Origin: Ipomoea triloba
Taxonomy: Eukaryota > Streptophyta > Magnoliopsida > Solanales > Convolvulaceae
Direction of reading: 5' to 3'
Length of the DNA: 64,000 nucleotides
Assembly: GCF_003576645.1 (NCBI RefSeq)
Contig: NC_044923.1
Coordinates: 11,921,415 to 11,985,414 of the forward strand
A program made the position numbers and the translations under genes. Below are positions 54,501 to 64,000 of this stretch, piece by piece. How positions within the stretch are numbered: position 1 is the first letter of the stretch; each line of letters opens with the position of its first letter. The notes beneath the pieces are model-generated. The model saw nothing but the letters and a program-made list of their open reading frames with translations. It was not told the DNA's origin and did no database searches.

Positions 54501-56524
54501 TGGTGAAGTGCTCGAAAAGTAAGCTCTTAATCTCTTGTTTGTCGCTTGTGAGAAAACCAGAATTGTTGTAAATCGCACCAATCTTGTTCCTCTTTCTATT
54601 TGCTAGAGTTGCCGCATGGTAATACTTGGTGTTTCTGTCTCCAGAAGCAATCCACATTTCTCTTGATTTTTGGAACCATTTTAATTCTTCTTGGTACAAG
54701 ATCACCTCAAGTTCCTTCTGAAGCTTCCTTTCTAACCTAATAAGGCCACTCTCTTGTCTAACTGCCAGTTTTCTTTGAACCCCAACTAAACGAGCTAGAA
54801 GTCTTTTCTTGTTGCGTTCAATCCCCCCAAACACCTCCCTTTTCCAAGAGGTGAGTGCATTGGAGAGGTTAGTTGTGTTTTCTTTTAACAATCTGTTTGA
54901 GTCCCATTGCTCAGAAACTACTCTATTAAAATCCTAGTGGGTTAACAAAGGCATAAGGAAACGGAAGTTTCTTCGCCCACCAGTGTCTGAGTCATTAGAG
55001 AAAGACACAAGGATAGGGGTGTGATCCGAACTTGCCATAGGAAGATGATTCACCCTAATGTTGTTCCAAGCAATTTGAAGATCTGGGTTACATAAGGCTC
55101 TGTCCAACTGAGCAGCTTTAAAAGTTTCTTGAGAGATACCCCTATGCTAAGTAAATTTTGGCGCCGAAAATCCTAAGTCAACCAGACCTTGGTTGAAGAT
55201 CCAATTTTTGAAACCAGTGCAGCGGTATTGGGAGAAATTTCTGGGACATGAAACTTCTTCTTGGTCAACAACAGCGTTGTAGTCCCCTATTGAGATCCAA
55301 GGGCCTTTAATGTTTAGAGCCTCTTTGTCAAGATTCCTCCATAGTTTCCTCCCGAGGGATGGGGTAGGGTTGCTATAGACAACGGATAAATTCCAAAGTC
55401 CTCCTCTGCTATCCAATACCCGTGCCAAAAGAAATTGGGGATCAGTATGAATAATATCAATTCTAATAAGATCATTCCAGAGAAGCCAGATACCCCACTG
55501 AAACCGAGAGCCTCAATCCTAATCCAATTATCAAATTTTAATTTCCTGCAGATAGAATCTGCATTATGCCCGGACACCTTGGGCTCTAACAAACCCAAAA
55601 TTTGGGGTTTGTGTTCAGCAATCATAAAATTTAGGTAACGGAACCCCTCCCTCGAGGCAGCTCCTTGGCAATTCCAAATTAAACATATCATAAGGAAAAG
55701 AAACGAAACCAGAGGAAAAATGAAAAGGACACAGAACAAAGAAAATGGCGCTCAGGGAAGCCAACATTAGCTTGCCTGCGGCATACACTCCATCCCAGAG
55801 GAAATTTCCTCATCTAAATCCACAAAAACATCATCCTCCATCGCGTCATTGCTGATTCGGGGGTTCGGGGGATCGTTACTATGTTCTCCAAAGTTGCAAT
55901 CGTCTTCAAGAAAGGTTGTTCTTTCATAGGGTGGTTCTTCCTCCTGAACTGTGTATCTTATGATTTCCTCCCCTCCTCTTGAGCTTCTAACAACAGTGTG
56001 CTCTTGTTCTGCCGCCGCTTGTCTACTCGGAATCCTCGCCCTATTGTTACTGGTTTCTCCCTTATGAACTCCGTTTGCATTTCCCCTGGTTTCTCCCTTT
56101 TGCTTTTAACTATTGGTACCACTTTTGCCTAGTGTGGCTATTCTTTCACTGTTCTGGATATTCCGACCAGATTGTTGTTGAGACAATGGTTTCTTGCCCT
56201 TGTCTTTGGAGACCATAAACGGTTTAGTTGGGCCCATTTGTGGATTTTCCTCAAGAAAATGCTCCATTTCCTCTTGTGTGTCTTCTAGCCCATTTAGGAT
56301 GCTGAAACGAGATGCTTGGCCCAATTCTAGATAGTGCTTATTTTTTTCCTTTTCCAAAATTGCTTCCTTGCATGTCGTTTTTCCCAATGTACTATTTTCG
56401 CGAAGATTACTATTATTTTCGCGAAGATTACTATTCTGATTTCTTCCTCTGACACCTCGAGCAGTCTGCCTCTCCTTCTTCTTTGCCAACACCCAAGGAC
56501 CATACCCCTCTGTCACCTCAAGTC
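51516..56524 (-). mobile_element. L1-type LINE retrotransposon, degenerate, 5' part cut off
   Basis: Minus-strand LINE with a poly-A tail at 51516-51525, ORF2 (51568-55691) and the C-terminal part of ORF1 (55767-56537). The 5' end is interrupted at about 56524 by the LTR of the Athila element, whose far end is outside the window. The missing part of ORF1 should lie beyond that LTR. Stops and at least one frameshift disable it. Confidence 0.9.
51568..55691 (-). pseudogene. LINE ORF2: endonuclease, reverse transcriptase, zf-RVT, RNase H
   Basis: Domains in order. Endonuclease (55691-54960): start MICLIWNCQGAA, LLEPKV, WISIGDYNAVV and SSDHTPIL supply the N, E, D and DH motifs. Reverse transcriptase (about 54310-53300): NDTCITLIPKV, YRPISLCNVSYKIITK, RQGDPISPFLLV and the catalytic FADDMVLFG. 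zf-RVT region (about 52900-52080): FIWGGSD, FSVNSAYMLS, CHLCRGTSENIVHVLRNC. RNase H (52065-51568): VNVDRSSK, ECSAEVAEAWAI and IQSDSANL with the expected D, E and D. Disruptions: a frameshift near 55430; in-frame stops near 55147, 54934, 53905, 52579 and 52078. It encodes no full product. Confidence 0.9.
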
Positions 56525-56537
56525 TGATGATGACCAT
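55767..56537 (-). pseudogene. LINE ORF1, C-terminal part
   Basis: The open part 56537-56106 begins inside ORF1 and has EVTEGYGPWVLAKKKERQ, the GPW motif that plant L1 ORF1 proteins carry after the zinc knuckle. A frameshift or stop near 56106 is followed by a frame reading SNNRARIPSRQAAAEQ and DDVFVDLDEEISSGMECMPQ, ending at the stop at 55767-55769. The RNA-binding N-terminus is missing. It ends 76 bp before ORF2 starts, normal for LINEs. Confidence 0.75.
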
Positions 56538-57160
56538 TGATGATAGACACTATTTTTTATATTCAATTTAAATTAATTTTTATAATAAATTAGTTTTATT
56601 TATTTTACATTATATTTATTTTAAGTTTTATTTTATATTTGATACTAATATGATAATTATGTGAATAATTGGACTTAATGACTATTTTAACTTATAAAAT
56701 TATATTAACATTATTAATAAGATTTTGGCTAAATTAATTAATTGAGTTAATTATATATTTTTCTTTTTATTGTTAGTTGGCCCAATTTAAATGCTTTTAA
56801 TTATTTTAATTATTTATTTATGAGTTCAGTAGCCAACAACCCAAATATTAATTTGTAATTTTTTTCTTTTGTTTTGTTTTTAGGCTTTTAGCTTTGCACA
56901 TAAGAAGCAAACAAGCAAGAACACTCCTTCAGCGTACAACGTGCGACGTATTCGGCGGACGGACAACGTGTGACGTGAATTGCGACAATTGCTCACCTCT
57001 TTCCAATTGGCGCAAATTGCGCAATTTCTTATGTATAAATATAGTAGGCTATTTGCTTTGTAGAGGCATCCAATTTCAATTCATTGTTTGATTTCCTTTA
57101 GTCAGCCTCTCACACACGTATATGTATATACATATTTTCCTTAAATTCTCTTTTTAGAGA

Positions 57161-57208
<48 letters not shown>

Positions 57209-58047
57209 TTATTTATTTATTTATTTTGTAAACAATCCCTATGATGTACTGCTGAGTTCTTATTTTTCCAATTCGAGTATTATTGAAGTTTGATTCTACA
57301 AGACCAATAAGCTTTATTTAGCCTAAATTATTCTTTGCACTTTATTATCTATGTATCTTCTGTTATATTCATATATATGAATTATTGCTTGATTAATTGT
57401 TGCAATAGGGCACATTGTTCAATTGTCAAGTTATTAAATTGCTAGTCCGAACCTTGAATCCGTAATTGTTTAAGTGTTCTGATGTTGGTAGCAAATAGCA
57501 CAATTTGATTATAACTGATTTTCAGTTTGTGTTATGAAGACATATAGTCTAGCTTAAATGAACCGAGCTTATGAGTTTGTTGGCTAGGATTGGTAGTCTT
57601 TCTAATTCGATTAATGCTGTTAGTAAATTAAATCCTAAGAGCTTGTTTAGGGTTGTTTATTAGCTAGGGAAGTAATTAAAGAGCTTGTTTTGATTACCGA
57701 CGAAGTAAGGAAAGATAGGTTGTTAGAGCTTGTTAATAACCATAACCAATCTAGTAAAGAGTAATGTTAATTTGGCTTGCAAATCAATATTTGTCTTGTT
57801 AGAATTAAACTGATATTATGCCTTGGGTTGGATACTAGTTGTCATTGACATTTGTTTGATAATTATTTGCTATTTGATATTATTTTCCATTTTATTGTTA
57901 CTATTTAAGTTTCTATTCCCATCTCATTATTTATTAAATCTATTGTTAAAAATAAGTCTAACCAATCTCTGTGGGTACGACCTTACTCATCGCTATTACA
58001 ATTCATAAGCGTAAGTATTTATTATTTGTTGGTTTCGACACCCATCA
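56525..58047 (+). repeat. 5' LTR of the Athila element
   Basis: Ends ...GACACCCATCA six bases before the primer-binding site. The start is TGATG at 56525, 56528 or 56538; TGATG...CATCA makes the usual 5-bp inverted ends. AAGTC precedes 56525 and is the expected target duplication if that start is right. A TA microsatellite (57163-57200) lies inside. Confidence 0.75.
57034..57041 (+). promoter_or_regulatory. TATA box of the LTR promoter
   Basis: TATAAATA after a moderately GC-rich stretch (AATTGGCGCAAATTGCGCAA), with a transcript start expected near 57065. Marks the U3/R boundary of the LTR. Confidence 0.55.
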
Positions 58048-58053
58048 AATTTT

Positions 58054-58071
58054 TGGCGCCGTTGCCGGGGA
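58054..58071 (+). other. Primer-binding site, tRNA-Asp type
   Basis: TGGCGCCGTTGCCGGGGA, complementary to the 3' end of plant tRNA-Asp, as in other Athila/Tat elements. Confidence 0.85.
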
Positions 58072-58074
58072 TTG

Positions 58075-59400
58075 GTGTCAATTGCCAAGTTCTTCTCGTA
58101 CGGGTCAATTGCAATACGATCCTGATGAGATTGAGAAGACTGCAAAAAGTTTGAGGAAGGAGACTAGATGGTGTAAAAATAAAGTACTTTCATCAACATC
58201 TCTTCAATCAAATACCACAACTGAATCAACTGTTTCTTGTCGCGAGTCTGAAAAAGAACAAGCGATGGTCGAAGAACAAGCAGTGGCTGAAGAACAAAGA
58301 ACTTTAAGGGAGCTTTCTGCACCAAATATAAATCAACAACCGCTTTGTATTGAACATCTTGCCTTAAAGGTTGGTTTTGAATTAAGGTCAGGTTTGATTC
58401 AACTACTCCCAACATTTCGTGGTCTTGAAAATGAAGATCCACATAAGCACCTAAAGGAGTTCCACGTGGTGTGTTCGAGCTCCAAACTGCAAAGAGTGAC
58501 GGAAGATCAAATTAAACTACGTGCTTTCCCATTCTCATTAGCCGATAGAGCAAAGGATTGGTTATTTTACCTTCCTTCAGGCTCAATCAACACATGGGCT
58601 GAAACAGTAAGATTATTTCTTGAAAAGTTTTTCCCAGCATCACGAGCTGTCAGCATTAGAAGGGAAATATGTGGCATCAAGCAAAGAGACACAGAGACTC
58701 TCCACGAGTACTGGGAACGCTTCAAGTAACTGTGTGAAAGTTGCCCTCAACATGGAGTTTCTAAACAGCTCCTCATTCAATACTTTTATGAGGGATTGTT
58801 TCTCATGGAAAGAAAGATGATAGATGCAGCTAGTGGAGGTGCAATAGTGAACAAAACTCCTCGTGAAGCTGGAGATTTGATATCTATAATGGCTACCAAT
58901 TCACAACAATTTGGATGCAGACAGGAAACACCTTCTAGAAGAGTGAATGAGGTGAACATTTCTTCTCTTGAGAATAAAGTATCTCACTTAACCACTCTTG
59001 TTCAACAGTTAGCTTTAGGAGGTACGCATCAAGTTAAAGCTTGTGGGATATGTGTTGCTACTGGACACCAAACAGACATGTGTCCGACACTTCAATATGA
59101 TTCTAGTGAGCAAGCTAACGCAATTGGAGGGTTTCCAGGACAACCACAAAGAAATTATGATCCCTATTCAAATACATACAATCTAGGATGGAGGGATCAT
59201 CCAAATTTCATCTACAAGCCACGTCCACAATTTTCACAGTTTCAGCCTAGACAACCCATTCAACAACAACCTTCATCTTCACAACAACCATCTTCTAATT
59301 CAAGTATGTTAAGTCACTTGCAACTAATACACAACAATTTCAGCAAGAAACAAGAACAAGTATTTAAAAAGTCAGATAGCGTCTACCACAAACTGTTGTA
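58075..59400 (+). pseudogene. Athila gag
   Basis: Reads QYDPDEIEKTAKSLRKETRW, FRGLENEDPHKHLKEFHVVC, LRAFPFSLADRAKDWLFYLP, FPASRAVSIRREICGIKQR and HEYWERFK: the retrotransposon gag core. It meets an in-frame TAA at 58727-58729, reopens in the same frame (LCESCPQHGVSKQLLIQYFY, MIDAASGGAIVNKTPREAGD), passes a zinc-knuckle-like CGICVATGHQTDMC, and ends at a TAA at about 59398-59400. The first in-frame ATG after the primer site is 58265, late for gag, so the original start may be lost. The capsid protein cannot be made whole. Confidence 0.85.
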
Positions 59401-59441
59401 AACCCGAAGCAGTGGAAAAGAGTTGCCAGAACCTACTCAAG

Positions 59442-60089
59442 TGATGGATCTCAGCGCTGCACTATGCTTACTTCTCAAGGGGTCACCCATCCCGTGACTG
59501 CCGGAAGTCAAGCACGCTTAACCACAGAGTTCTTTGGCTATCTGGTTGCCATATCCTACTTAAAACCAATTGGTGATAGGTAGGTGGACATTAACCATTT
59601 AACCACATCCCTCCATGGTAAGCCACAGCGCCACGTCTCGAATCAAGCAGGGGCTGAACTAGGCCAACCTTGCCGACGCCCAACAATCCCCCTCCCAGCA
59701 CCTGCATCAACCTTTGATCACCAAGCCCAGCTATGCAGCATGCCTGAATCGGTCCGCTTGACCTAAGCCCACATCCCACCTGGGACTAGACTCAGCTTTC
59801 GCCTCGCCATCGATTCGAACCCGTGACCTCGGCTCTGATACCAATTGATGGATCTCAGCGCTGCACTATGCTTACTTCCCAGGGGGTCACCAATCCCGTG
59901 ACTGCCGGAAGTCAAGCACGCTTAACCACAGAGTTCTTTGGCTATCTGGTTGCCATATCCTACTTAAAACCAATTGGTGATAGGTAGGTGGACATTAACC
60001 ATTTAACCACATCCCTCCATGGCAAGCCACAGCGCCACGTCTCGAATCAAGCAGGGGCTAAACTCGGCCAACCCTGCCGACGCCCAACA
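59442..60089 (-). mobile_element. Cassandra TRIM retrotransposon (5S-RNA-carrying)
   Basis: 648 bp with two 244-bp LTRs (59442-59685 and 59846-60089) that differ at about 7 positions, and a 5-bp duplication TCAAG on both sides (59437-59441, 60090-60094). Minus-strand order: LTR TGTTGGGCG...GATCCATCA, then the initiator-Met primer site TGGTATCAGAGC (59832-59843), an internal region of about 160 bp, a polypurine tract (GGGAGGGGGA) and the second LTR. The LTR holds 5S-rRNA-like sequence: GTTAAGCGTGCTTGACTTCC and GGGTGACCCC...GAAGT (59470-59533, repeated at 59874-59937), the hallmark of Cassandra. Non-autonomous; structurally complete. Confidence 0.95.
59470..59533 (-). repeat. 5S-rRNA-like promoter segment in the Cassandra LTR
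   Basis: On the minus strand AGAACTCTGTGGTTAAGCGT, then TGACTTCC, then GATGGGTGACC parallels the internal control region of plant 5S rRNA (AACTCCGAAGTTAAGCGTGC...GATGGGTGACC). In the other LTR (59874-59937) one base of the GATGGGTGACC box differs (GATTGGTGACC). It is not a real 5S gene: the 5' third is absent. Confidence 0.85.
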
Positions 60090-60094
60090 TCAAG

Positions 60095-60904
60095 TTAAAA
60101 GCAAACACAACCGAGATGAAGAAAATGAAAAAGAAGTCCATCCGCCCCAAAATGATCAAAAGCTTGTCAAAGAAAGTCCAGAAACTTTGGTAATTCCTCC
60201 CCCTTTTCCTAGTAGATTGGCAAAATAAAAAAAAGGCGGAAGAACAAAAAGAAATACTTGAAACATTTCGAAAGGTCGAGGTAAATATTCATTTACTTGA
60301 TGCTATTAAACAAATTGCTCGATATGCTAAGTTTCTCAAGGAGTTGTGCACAAATAAAAGAAAGTTGAAAGGAAATGAAATGGTAAGCATGGGAGAAAAT
60401 GTCTCAGCTGTTTTACAAAAAAAGTTGCCTCCTAAATGCAAAGATCCAGGTATGTTCATTATCCCTTGCAAAACTGGAAATGTTAATGTTGAAAGAGCAA
60501 TGTTAGATCTAGGAGCTTCAATCAATGTGATGCCTTTATCTATTTACTCATCTTTGAATGTTGGCTCTTTAAAGGAAACTGGTGTAATTGTTCAACTTGC
60601 TGATAGATCTAATGTTTATCCTGTCGGGGTTCTAGAGGATGTTTTAGTACAAGTTGATGGATTGATTTTTCCTGCCGATTTTTATGTGTTAGATATGGAG
60701 GAAGACAATTCTCCAAATTCTTCACTGATCTTATTAGGAAGATCATTTTTGAAAACATCTAAAACTAAAATTGATGTGCATGATGGTACACTCACAATGG
60801 AATTTGATGGTGCACTCATTAAGTTTAACATTTATAATGCCATGAAATATCCTGATGATGTGTCATCTGTTTCTCTAATAGATGTTGTTGACCCTATCGT
60901 GTAG
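60095..60904 (+). pseudogene. Athila gag end and protease
   Basis: After the Cassandra insertion the frame gives PPPFPSRLAK, then a slip in an A run (about 60226-60236) leads to EILETFRKVEVNIHLLDAIK and RYAKFLKELCTNKRKLKGNE. The aspartic protease domain at 60344-60904 contains MLDLGASINVMPLSIY, where Athila proteases have D-L/S-G-A, and LGRSFLKTSKTKIDV. A TAG at 60902-60904 separates it from the RT frame although the frame stays the same, which suggests a nonsense mutation. Confidence 0.8.
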
Positions 60905-60916
60905 AAAATTTTTTAT

Positions 60917-62737
60917 TTGACTGATAATGATGCCTTAGAGGTTGCACTAAACATGAATTTTACACCAGATGGATTAAAGAAAATCATGAATGAGTTTTCT
61001 TTGAATTTTGAGTTGCAAGATATTGTTCACGAGTTGGAGTCACTAAAGCCAATGAAATATAATGTTCATTATATTGAATTGCCTACATCTAGCACAAAAC
61101 TCCTGCCTTCTGTTATACAGGCCCTAAAGATAGAATTGAAACCATTGCCAGATCATCTAAAGTATGCATTCTTAGGGGATGGAGAAACTCTTCTCGTGCT
61201 AATTTCCAACAAATTGTCTACATTAGAAGAAGAAAAGTTGGTCCGAGTGCTTAGAAAATATAAGCAAGCTATAGGTTGGACTATAGCTGACATTAAGGGA
61301 TTGAGCCCTTCCACTTGTATACACCGGATATTATTGGAAGATGATTGTAAACCTTCTAAACAACCCCAGCGCCGATTGAACCCACCCATGATGGAAGTGG
61401 TTAAGAAAGAGATCTTGAAACTCCTTGATGCAGGTATAATCTATCCAATTTCGGATAGCAAGTGGGTAAGTCCTGTGCACGTTGTCCCAAAGAAAACAGG
61501 TATAATAGTGATAGAAAATGATGATGGAGAGTTGGTGCCCACTCGTATTCAAAATGGGTGGCGAATGTGTGTAGATTACAAGAAATTAAATGCGTCGACT
61601 AGGAAAGATCATTTCCCACTCCCTTTTATTGATCAAATGCTTGAACGTTTAGCAGGTCGTTCGCACTATTGTTGCCTAGATGGTTTTTCAGGTTTTCATC
61701 AAATTGCAGTTGCACTTGAAGACCAAGAAAAAACAACATTCACATGCCCGTTTGGCACCTTTGCATTTCGGTGGATGCCCTTTGGTCTTTGCAATGCTCC
61801 TGCTATGTTTCAAAGGTGTATGGTTAGTATCTTTTCAGATTTTGTAGAGATTTTTATAGAGGTATTCATGGATGACTTTACAGTCTATGGAGATTCCTTT
61901 GATGCCTATTTAGCTAACCTCACAAAAGTGCTTGAAAGATGGCATTGAAAAAAACCTTATTTTAAATTTTGAAAAATGTTACTTCATGGTTGATCAAGGC
62001 ATTATTTTGGGTCACGTAGTATCTTCTAAAGGAATTGAAGTGGATAGAGCTAAGGTAGACGTCATTAAATCTTTGCCTTACCCTGTTAGTGTGCGGGAGG
62101 TTAATTCTTTTCTTGGTCATGCAGGTTTCTACAGGAGATTTATAAAGGATTTTTCAAAGATTAGCAATCCATTGTGTCGATTGTTGCAAAAAGATGTGAA
62201 ATTCGAATTCGATGATGCATGCAAAAATGCATTTGATGCATTAAAAGATTGTTGACATCTGCACCAATAATTCAGTCACCAAATTGGGATCTTCCATTCG
62301 AACTTATGTGTGATGCCAGCAATTACGTAGTTGGCGCTGTACTTGGGCAAAAAGTTGGAAGAGTTTCACACGCTATTTACTATGCTTCAAGAACACTTGA
62401 TAGTGCACAAAGCAATTATACCATGACAGAAAAAGAACTTTTAGCTATTGTCTTTGCTTTAGAAAAATTCCGTTCATACTTACTTGGTACTAAAGTGATT
62501 GTTTATTCTGACCATGCAGCTCTAAAGTACTTGCTTTCAAAGAAAGAAGCAAAGCCTAGACTCATTCGATGGATGCTCTTATTACAAGAGTTTAACTTGG
62601 AGATACGAGATAAAAAGGGTGCAGAAAATTTAGTTGTTGATCACCTTAGTAGGCTGATCACAAGTGAAAAACCTTCGCCATTACAAGATGACTTTCCTGA
62701 TGAACATCTTTTTTCTGTCCAAAAGACAATTCCCTAG
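60917..62737 (+). pseudogene. Athila reverse transcriptase and RNase H
   Basis: 60917-61948: linker, then GIIYPISDSKWVSPVHVVPK, WRMCVDYKKLNASTRKDHFP, FGTFAFRWMPFGLCNAPAMF and the catalytic VFMDDFTVYG. A frameshift near 61945 leads to 61932-62255 (NLILNFEKCYFMVDQGIILG, FLGHAGFYRRFIKDFSKISN). A second near 62253 leads to 62249-62737, the RNase [68 protein letters not shown] and D residues are present. It ends at an in-frame TAG (62735-62737) where relatives usually have tryptophan. With two frameshifts the polyprotein is broken. Confidence 0.9.
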
Positions 62738-64000
62738 TATGTTGATATTGTGAATTACTTAGTTACGAGAACATTACCCGCTGATTTATCTAAATCTCAA
62801 AAAGATAAAATAAAGAGTGATGCTAAATACTACGTTTGGGATGACCCTTATTTGTGGAAGCATTGTTCCGATCAAATAATCCGAAGATGTGTATCTCAAG
62901 AAGAAATTCCTTCCATTTTGAATTTTTGTCATTCATATGCATGTGGAGGATATTTTGGTCCAAAAAGAACAACTCGTAAAGTGTTGGAATGTGGTTTATT
63001 TTGGCCATCTTTATACCGTGATTGCTATATGTTTTGCAAAACATGTGCACAGTGTCAAAAAACTGGAAATTTGGGTTACCGGGATCAAATGCCACTTACC
63101 CCATCCTTGTTTGTGAAATATTTGATGTTTGGGGTATTGATTTCATGGGTCCGTTTCCTTCTTCTTACAATAATGTCTACATTATTCTTTCTGTGGATTA
63201 TGTGTCAAAGTGGGTTGAAGCTAAGGCTACCCGAACTGATTGTGCTAAAGTTGTTGTTGAGTTTGTTAAATCTAACATTTTTACCAGGCTTGGGATGCCA
63301 AGAGCAATCATAAGCGACCGTGGAACTCATTTTTGCAATAGAATGGTGGAAGCGTTGATGAAAAAGTACGATGTTACTCACCGTATTTCTACAGGTTACC
63401 ATCCACAAAGCAATGGACAAGCCGAAATCTCAAACAAAGAAATCAAGTCCATACTTGAAAAGACTGTTAACCCAAACAAGAAAGATTGGAGTACACGAAT
63501 TGATGATGCTTTATGGGCTTATCGAACAGCCTACAAAACTCCAATAGGTATGTCTCCTTATCGTTTGGTATTTGGTAAACCGTGCCACCTTCCTGTTGAG
63601 TTGGAGCACAAGGCTTATTGGGCTGTTAAGCAATGTAACATGAGAATGGATGAAACTGGTGAGCTGAGGAAATTGCAGCTGCAAGAGCTTGAAGAAATTC
63701 GTAATGATGCATATGAAAGCTCTAGAATTTACAAGGAAAAAACAAAAGCATTTCATGATCAAAAGATTTTCATGAAAATTTTTTCTATTGGCCAGAAAGT
63801 TTTACTTTATCATTCTAGATTGAAACTTTTTCCTGGTAAATTACGTTCTAGATGGGTAGGACCTTTTGTTGTCACTAATGTTTTTTCTCATGGTGCAGTT
63901 GAAATACATAGTTTAGAAACTGGAAAAACTTTTAAAGTGAATGGTCATCGCTTAAAGCCATTTTATGAAGGTTTTCAAGCATATAATGTTGAGGAGATTG
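62738..64000 (+). pseudogene. Athila integrase (runs off the window)
   Basis: The H2C2 zinc finger region reads ILNFCHSYACGGYFGPKRT...CAQCQKTGN; the second histidine of HHCC is Y here (GGYFG instead of GGHFG). A frameshift near 63105 follows, after which one frame stays open from 63106 to the end: [28 protein letters not shown] and [16 protein letters not shown] carry the D, D and E of the catalytic core, and then the GPF/Y module ([13 protein letters not shown]...[20 protein letters not shown]). The core is well preserved. Confidence 0.85.

Larger units (their letters stand above)
56525..64000 (+). mobile_element. Athila-type Ty3/gypsy retrotransposon (3' end outside window)
   Basis: A 5' LTR of about 1.5 kb, a tRNA-Asp primer-binding site, gag, protease, reverse transcriptase, RNase H and integrase in the Ty3/gypsy order, the integrase running to the window edge. 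The long LTR, Asp primer site and the sequence style (IDKQ-type gag, DLGASINVMP protease, FMDDF reverse transcriptase) are those of the Athila/Tat branch. Multiple stops and frameshifts and a Cassandra insertion disable it. An envelope-like ORF, present in many Athila elements, would lie beyond the window. Confidence 0.9.

Noticed and set aside
59470..59937. 5S rRNA genes
   Set aside because: Only the internal promoter region matches, twice, inside LTRs with a TSD around the pair; this is Cassandra, not an rDNA cluster.
59584..60228. Frames spanning the Gag/Cassandra junction
   Set aside because: They run across the Cassandra LTR boundaries and are chance openings.
1..64000. CRISPR arrays, bacterial operons or phage genes
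   Set aside because: Spliced genes, plant retroelements and SINEs show a nuclear plant genome; the tandem repeats lack the repeat-unique-spacer layout.
1..64000. Functional tRNA genes
   Set aside because: All tRNA-like segments found (6594, 21365, 37197, 38085, 51150) lack cloverleaf ends and behave as SINEs or SINE fragments.

Overview
The window looks like repeat-rich nuclear DNA from a flowering plant, most likely a eudicot. Evidence: AT-rich intergenic DNA full of (TA)n tracts, a plant-specific CC-type glutaredoxin, a 19-exon plant MORC ATPase gene, and plant transposon families (Athila-type Ty3/gypsy, Cassandra TRIM, L1-type LINE, FAR1-like MULE, BED-type hAT, Helitrons, tRNA-derived SINEs). 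The repeat style made me think of Convolvulaceae/Ipomoea, but I cannot confirm that from sequence alone. Three runs of N and one lone N mark assembly gaps.

Layout. 1-13.4 kb is transposon territory: a MULE-like foldback element (1.04-1.87 kb), two LINE 3' stubs, a small hAT with a perfect 8-bp target duplication (4.17-4.78 kb), and a nested stack at 6.25-11.75 kb (a MULE-like element filled with a tandem array, itself invaded by a SINE and a 4.3-kb hAT that carries a smaller foldback element). 13.55-13.95 kb is an intact, intronless ROXY-type glutaredoxin gene with a TATA box. 14-30.6 kb is again repeats: foldback MITEs, a FAR1-like pseudogene (18.4-19.3 kb), a captured last exon of an unrecognised gene (19.9 kb), minisatellite-filled (TA)n-flanked elements (25.2-27.6 kb) and a deleted hAT (29.0-29.9 kb).

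31.0-37.8 kb (minus strand) is the main host gene, a MORC4/MORC7-like GHKL ATPase. I could place all 19 exons at GT-AG boundaries; they sum to 2,379 nt (792 aa plus stop). Its introns hold a SINE and several MITEs, and exon 15 contains a 34-bp piece matching a SINE 3' region found elsewhere in the window.

38-48 kb holds two Helitron-like 3' ends on the minus strand (39.48 and 41.06 kb), the second with a two-exon gene fragment and a retroelement fragment inside, then a cluster of retroelement gag-like ORFs with a 487-bp tandem duplication (46.1-47.1 kb). 48-50.9 kb is a roughly 250-bp tandem array split by a Pack-MULE that carries the N-terminus of a Raf-like kinase. 51.5-56.5 kb is a decayed LINE on the minus strand, cut by an Athila-type Ty3/gypsy element (56.5 kb to beyond the end) whose gag-pol junction is in turn split by an intact Cassandra TRIM (59.44-60.09 kb).

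Only two host genes look functional: the glutaredoxin (thiol redox and TGA-factor regulation) and MORC (chromatin compaction and RNA-directed silencing). Apart from one or two short ORFs of unknown status, the rest is mobile DNA and its debris.
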